A stretch of 16,109 nucleotides of DNA from Acidobacteriota bacterium (GTDB lineage Bacteria > Acidobacteriota > Terriglobia > Terriglobales > Acidobacteriaceae): contig JAKAAZ010000068.1 in assembly GCA_021802085.1 (NCBI GenBank), positions 1 to 16,109 on the forward strand, read 5' to 3'. The notes beneath the pieces were generated by a model. The model was not told the DNA's origin, did not search any database, and saw only the letters and a program-made list of their open reading frames with translations. Of this stretch, positions 14,161-16,109 are shown one piece after another (the first letter of the stretch is position 1; the number at the start of each line of letters is the position of its first letter). The position numbers were made by a program, and so were the translations under genes.

Positions 14161-15696
14161 ATGAGCGTGGAAGGCCGAGCAGAAGTACCCGCCGAAAGCG
14201 CAGAGATGTTTCCGGGCGATCCGGTTGCGTCCGATGCGCTGCCCGGCGAGGGAACTCCGTCCCGGACCATGTCCCGCGCGCCTCTGCCGCTCTGTGTCGA
14301 TCTGGATGGCACCCTGGTCAAGTCCGACACGCTGGCCGATTCGCTCTGCGTGCTGGCGAGGACGCATCCGTGGGATTTGCTGCGCTTGCCCGGTTGGCTA
14401 CTCCGCGGCAAAGCTCGGCTGAAGCACGAAGTGTCCGCCCGCGCAATCTTGGATGCCGCTCATCTTCCGTATAACGAAGCGTTGATCGTCTATCTGCGAG
14501 AGCAATCTGCGAGCGGGCGACCCCTCTGTTTGTCCACGGGAGCAGACCGGCAATTGGCAGATCGAGTCGCCGTACATCTGGGAATATTTGACGCGGTAGT
14601 ATCCAGCGACGGCGGTACAAACCTTACCGGAGTGGACAAACTGCGCGTGCTGGAACAGCGCTTCGGTCCCGGCGGCTTCGCCTACGTGGGTAACAGCCGC
14701 AAAGACCTTCCGCTGCTGACCGCATCGGGAGGCGCGATGCTGGCGAATCCGGCGGTGGGCCTCGCAAGCTTGCTGAAGCACAAACAAGTTCCCGTCCAGA
14801 ATGTCTTCCGCGACCGGGCTCCTGCGGCGCGATCCATCTGGCGGGCTCTGCGCGTCCATCAATGGGCCAAGAATGTGCTCATCTTTTTGCCGCTTCTTTT
14901 GGCGCATGCAATTGGTCTCGCCGCCTTGGCGCGGTCCGCGCTCGCATTTTTCAGCTTCAGCCTGGTGGCGTCCAGCACCTATATCGTGAACGATCTGTTC
15001 GACCTCGCCTCGGACCGAAGCCACGCCACCAAGCGCCGCCGACCATTCGCCGCTGGCGATCTTTCCGTGCTCGCCGGTTTCTGTCTGGCCATTCTTTTCT
15101 TTGCCGCGGGCATCCTCATCTCCATCCCGATGTCCGCCGCGTTCACCTCATGGCTGCTCATCTATTGCTGCGTCACGCTTGTCTATTCGCTCTATTGCAA
15201 GCGCGTTGTCATTGTGGATGTCATCATTCTCTCCGCCCTCTATACACTGCGCATTCTGGCGGGCGCGGCCGCTGCGAGAGTCCCCATTTCCGACTGGATG
15301 GCCGGGTTTGCCATCTTTTTCTTCTTCAGCCTGGCGCTGGTCAAACGCTTCAGCGAGCTGGAAAATCTGCGCGCCCGCGGAGCAGCGCCTTCCAACGGCC
15401 GTGGCTACCTGGTCCACGATATGGAGCAGCTCCGCGCCTTCGGTACGGCCAGCGCCTTCGCCTCCATCGTTGTGTTTACCCTTTACATCAACAATCCGGA
15501 CGTCCAGCGGCTCTATCACCATCCGCAGCGCTTATGGTTGCTAACGCCACTGCTGATCTGGTGGATGAGTCGCGTCTGGCTGCGGGCATCGCGCGGACAG
15601 ATGCATGAAGACCCGGTGATTTTCGCGCTCACGGACCGAGCCAGTTTGCTGGCCGGCGTGGCGATATTTCTCATTGCGCTCTCCGCTTCGATATAA
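14161..15696 (+). CDS. HAD phosphatase - UbiA prenyltransferase fusion, DPPR-synthase-like
   Basis: From this start the protein has 511 residues. The N-terminal HAD phosphatase domain shows CVDLDGTLVKSD (Asp47, Asp49), STGADRQ (motif II) and VGNSRKDLPLL (177-182). A UbiA-type membrane prenyltransferase follows. NDLFDLASDRSHATKRRRPFAAG (from Asn277) is the Asp-rich prenyl-diphosphate/Mg site, and there are about eight to nine hydrophobic helices with a conserved LVKRFSEL loop. This UbiA branch includes decaprenyl-phosphate phosphoribosyltransferase (Rv3806c), which joins PRPP to a polyprenyl phosphate; the product's 5-phosphate must then be removed, a role the fused HAD domain could fill. A DprE1-like oxidase follows nine bases later, supporting this pathway. 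Alternative starts are GTG 14104 and ATG 14269. I chose 14161 because GGGAG lies nine bases upstream. The exact prenyl and sugar substrates are inferred. Confidence 0.85.
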   Translation: MSVEGRAEVPAESAEMFPGDPVASDALPGEGTPSRTMSRAPLPLCVDLDGTLVKSDTLADSLCVLARTHPWDLLRLPGWLLRGKARLKHEVSARAILDAAHLPYNEALIVYLREQSASGRPLCLSTGADRQLADRVAVHLGIFDAVVSSDGGTNLTGVDKLRVLEQRFGPGGFAYVGNSRKDLPLLTASGGAMLANPAVGLASLLKHKQVPVQNVFRDRAPAARSIWRALRVHQWAKNVLIFLPLLLAHAIGLAALARSALAFFSFSLVASSTYIVNDLFDLASDRSHATKRRRPFAAGDLSVLAGFCLAILFFAAGILISIPMSAAFTSWLLIYCCVTLVYSLYCKRVVIVDVIILSALYTLRILAGAAAARVPISDWMAGFAIFFFFSLALVKRFSELENLRARGAAPSNGRGYLVHDMEQLRAFGTASAFASIVVFTLYINNPDVQRLYHHPQRLWLLTPLLIWWMSRVWLRASRGQMHEDPVIFALTDRASLLAGVAIFLIALSASI

Positions 15697-15705
15697 CTAG
15701 TGATA

Positions 15706-16109
15706 ATGCCAAGCAGATCGAAACAGCCCGTGTTCGAGTCGTGGGGCCGCTATCCCAAACTGGACTGCCGCCTGGAGCCGCTGTTCTGGACGGATGATTA
15801 CCCGCGTGGAACGCGTCTTCCGCCCTCCGTTCTGGCGGTGGGCATGGGACGCAGCTATGGCGATGTCTGCCTGCTGGAAGACGGCACGCTGCTCTCCACC
15901 CTGGGCCTCGATCGTTTCCTGCATTTTGAGCCTGCCACCGGCCTGCTGCGATGCGAGAGCGGGGTCACGCTGGACCAGATCCTCCAGTTCGCCGTCCCGC
16001 GCGGCTGGTTCCTGCCCGTCACTCCCGGCACAAAATATGTCACGGTCGGCGGAGCCATCGCGAACGATGTGCATGGCAAAAATCATCACGTCGCAGCCTC
16101 TTTCGGCAA
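15706..16109 (+). CDS. DprE1-like FAD-dependent oxidase (5' part, runs off the window)
   Basis: The first 134 residues of a VAO/PCMH-type flavoprotein are visible. The FAD-binding PP-loop is VGMGRSYGDVC (45-55). CESGVTLDQIL and PVTPGTKYVTVGGAIANDVHGKNHH (104-128) align closely with mycobacterial DprE1, which oxidises the 2'-OH of decaprenylphosphoryl-ribose as the first half of epimerisation to the arabinose donor. The substrate-facing C-terminal half is outside the window, so a related FAD oxidase cannot be fully excluded. The start ATG is nine bases after the stop of the HAD-UbiA gene (GTG at 15700 is possible), which indicates one operon. A DprE2-like short-chain reductase would be expected downstream. 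Confidence 0.82.
   Translation, partial: MPSRSKQPVFESWGRYPKLDCRLEPLFWTDDYPRGTRLPPSVLAVGMGRSYGDVCLLEDGTLLSTLGLDRFLHFEPATGLLRCESGVTLDQILQFAVPRGWFLPVTPGTKYVTVGGAIANDVHGKNHHVAASFG

Noticed and set aside
1..16109. CRISPR array, tRNA, rRNA or prophage
   Set aside because: No regularly spaced direct repeats, no cloverleaf-like sequence with a CCA-type end that I could recognise, and no phage structural or integrase genes.

Overview
The window looks like a chromosomal segment of an acidobacterium (Acidobacteriota, Terriglobia-type). This is inferred from gene content rather than from a marker gene: tandem lipoprotein beta-propellers of the lactonase type, an MCE/MlaD protein with a repeat-rich tail, an outer-membrane barrel protein of a type I associate with acidobacteria, a HAD-UbiA fusion beside a DprE1-like oxidase, and intergenic hairpins of the kind scattered through acidobacterial genomes. 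Most of the sequence is GC-rich, with Shine-Dalgarno-type starts.

Layout. Positions 1-570 hold the 3' end of an unidentified gene, a REP-like hairpin and a truncated REP-associated (RAYT) transposase on the minus strand. Positions 572-4669 are plus-strand housekeeping genes: recG helicase, acpS holo-ACP synthase and an MCE/MlaD-type lipid-transport protein with five exact 34-residue repeats. Positions 5020-7812 carry two paralogous lipoprotein beta-propellers that share a leader, SD spacing and a putative promoter element, closed by a strong intrinsic terminator. Positions 7813-9392 hold a hairpin-rich gap, an orphan C-terminal domain of a multicopper oxidase, and an outer-membrane barrel protein.

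Positions 9571-13861 form a GlcNAc-use locus: a BadF-type N-acetylglucosamine kinase (+) and nagA, GlcNAc-6-phosphate deacetylase (-). Between the two lies a lower-GC restriction island on the minus strand (10584-12630). It contains a NotI-family endonuclease with its four-Cys metal site, a translationally coupled HaeII-like endonuclease, and a 95-residue remnant of a D12-class adenine methyltransferase whose DPPY motif is gone. The island therefore appears to encode two nucleases without an intact cognate methylase in view.

From 14161 to the end are a HAD-phosphatase/UbiA-prenyltransferase fusion and the start of a DprE1-like FAD oxidase. Together they suggest a polyprenyl-phosphoryl-pentose (ribose to arabinose) donor pathway like the one known from mycobacteria.

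No tRNA, rRNA, CRISPR array or complete insertion sequence was recognised. The strongest candidates for a second look are the methylase-less NotI/HaeII-like nuclease pair, the pentose-donor gene pair and the MCE repeat tail.
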